Positions 64,000 to 64,000 of a DNA stretch of 64,000 nucleotides are shown here, piece by piece. Below the pieces are notes generated by a model. The model made no database searches. It worked only from the letters and a program-made list of their open reading frames with translations, and was not told the DNA's origin. The stretch covers positions 124,001 to 188,000 of the forward strand of contig PDPE01000025.1 in NCBI GenBank assembly GCA_002747395.1. The letters run 5' to 3'. The stretch is from Pseudomonadota bacterium (GTDB lineage: Bacteria > Pseudomonadota > Gammaproteobacteria > Pseudomonadales > Oleiphilaceae). The position numbers and the translations under genes were made by a program. Every line of letters starts with the position of its first letter. Position 1 is the first letter of the stretch.

Positions 64000-64000
64000 A

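Overview
The window looks like a chromosomal segment of an aerobic, motile, probably marine gammaproteobacterium. The evidence is the full valine-degradation operon, a ThiI with a rhodanese tail, an AsrA/Lon-type protease, cytochrome c5, a rhombosortase, several chemoreceptors, and a kinase/phosphatase/FHA-controlled type VI secretion system (T6SS). I cannot name the genus. No insertion sequence, phage gene, rRNA, tRNA or CRISPR array was seen.

Layout. 1-5.3 kb: the end of a T6SS operon on + (tssF, cut by the window edge, then tssG and tssH/clpV). 5.3-8.5 kb: a large hybrid sensor kinase. 8.8-14.5 kb: a five-gene operon on - (mmsA, acyl-CoA dehydrogenase, enoyl-CoA hydratase, HIBYL-CoA hydrolase, mmsB) that takes isobutyryl-CoA to propionyl-CoA. 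A 17-bp direct repeat with 21-bp period lies upstream of it. 14.9-29.5 kb: single housekeeping and stress genes: thiI, a soluble CZB chemoreceptor, a CBS protein, a class I amidotransferase, a quinone oxidoreductase, a fructosamine-kinase homologue, a dual-specificity phosphatase, an HExxH lipoprotein, an FKBP lipoprotein, a Lon/AsrA protease, cytochrome c5, an L7/L12-like small protein and a small membrane protein. 29.8-32.2 kb: an ABC exporter overlapping a rhombosortase. 32.3-52.1 kb: the regulatory and membrane half of the T6SS. It has two paralogous membrane Ser/Thr kinases with repeat-rich periplasmic parts on +, and the operon fha-tssJ-tssK-tssL-tssM-tagF-PP2C plus two unknown genes on -. 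52.4-58.6 kb: two chemoreceptors flanking an exported unknown and a FIST-GGDEF protein. 58.7-61.5 kb: arsM and a DUF4143 ATPase, divergent around three 33-bp direct repeats. 61.6-64 kb: a dipeptide-type ABC importer, cut by the window end.

How the genes work together. The kinases, the PP2C phosphatase, Fha and TagF together match the threonine-phosphorylation switch known for T6SS firing. The TssJLM membrane complex, TssK/F/G baseplate and ClpV are all here. The sheath, tube, spike and effectors (tssB, tssC, hcp, vgrG, tssE) are not, and probably lie left of base 1.

The most unusual signals are short tandem repeats, homopolymers and structured DNA. Period-7 to period-33 repeats occur both in frame inside genes and between them. 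A G9 tract encodes the catalytic GGEEF motif of the diguanylate cyclase. A heptamer array can form a G-quadruplex. A perfect 15-bp inverted repeat encloses a second hairpin between two convergent genes. The two kinases carry 7 and 4 copies of a degenerate ~100-residue repeat that I do not recognise as a named domain.
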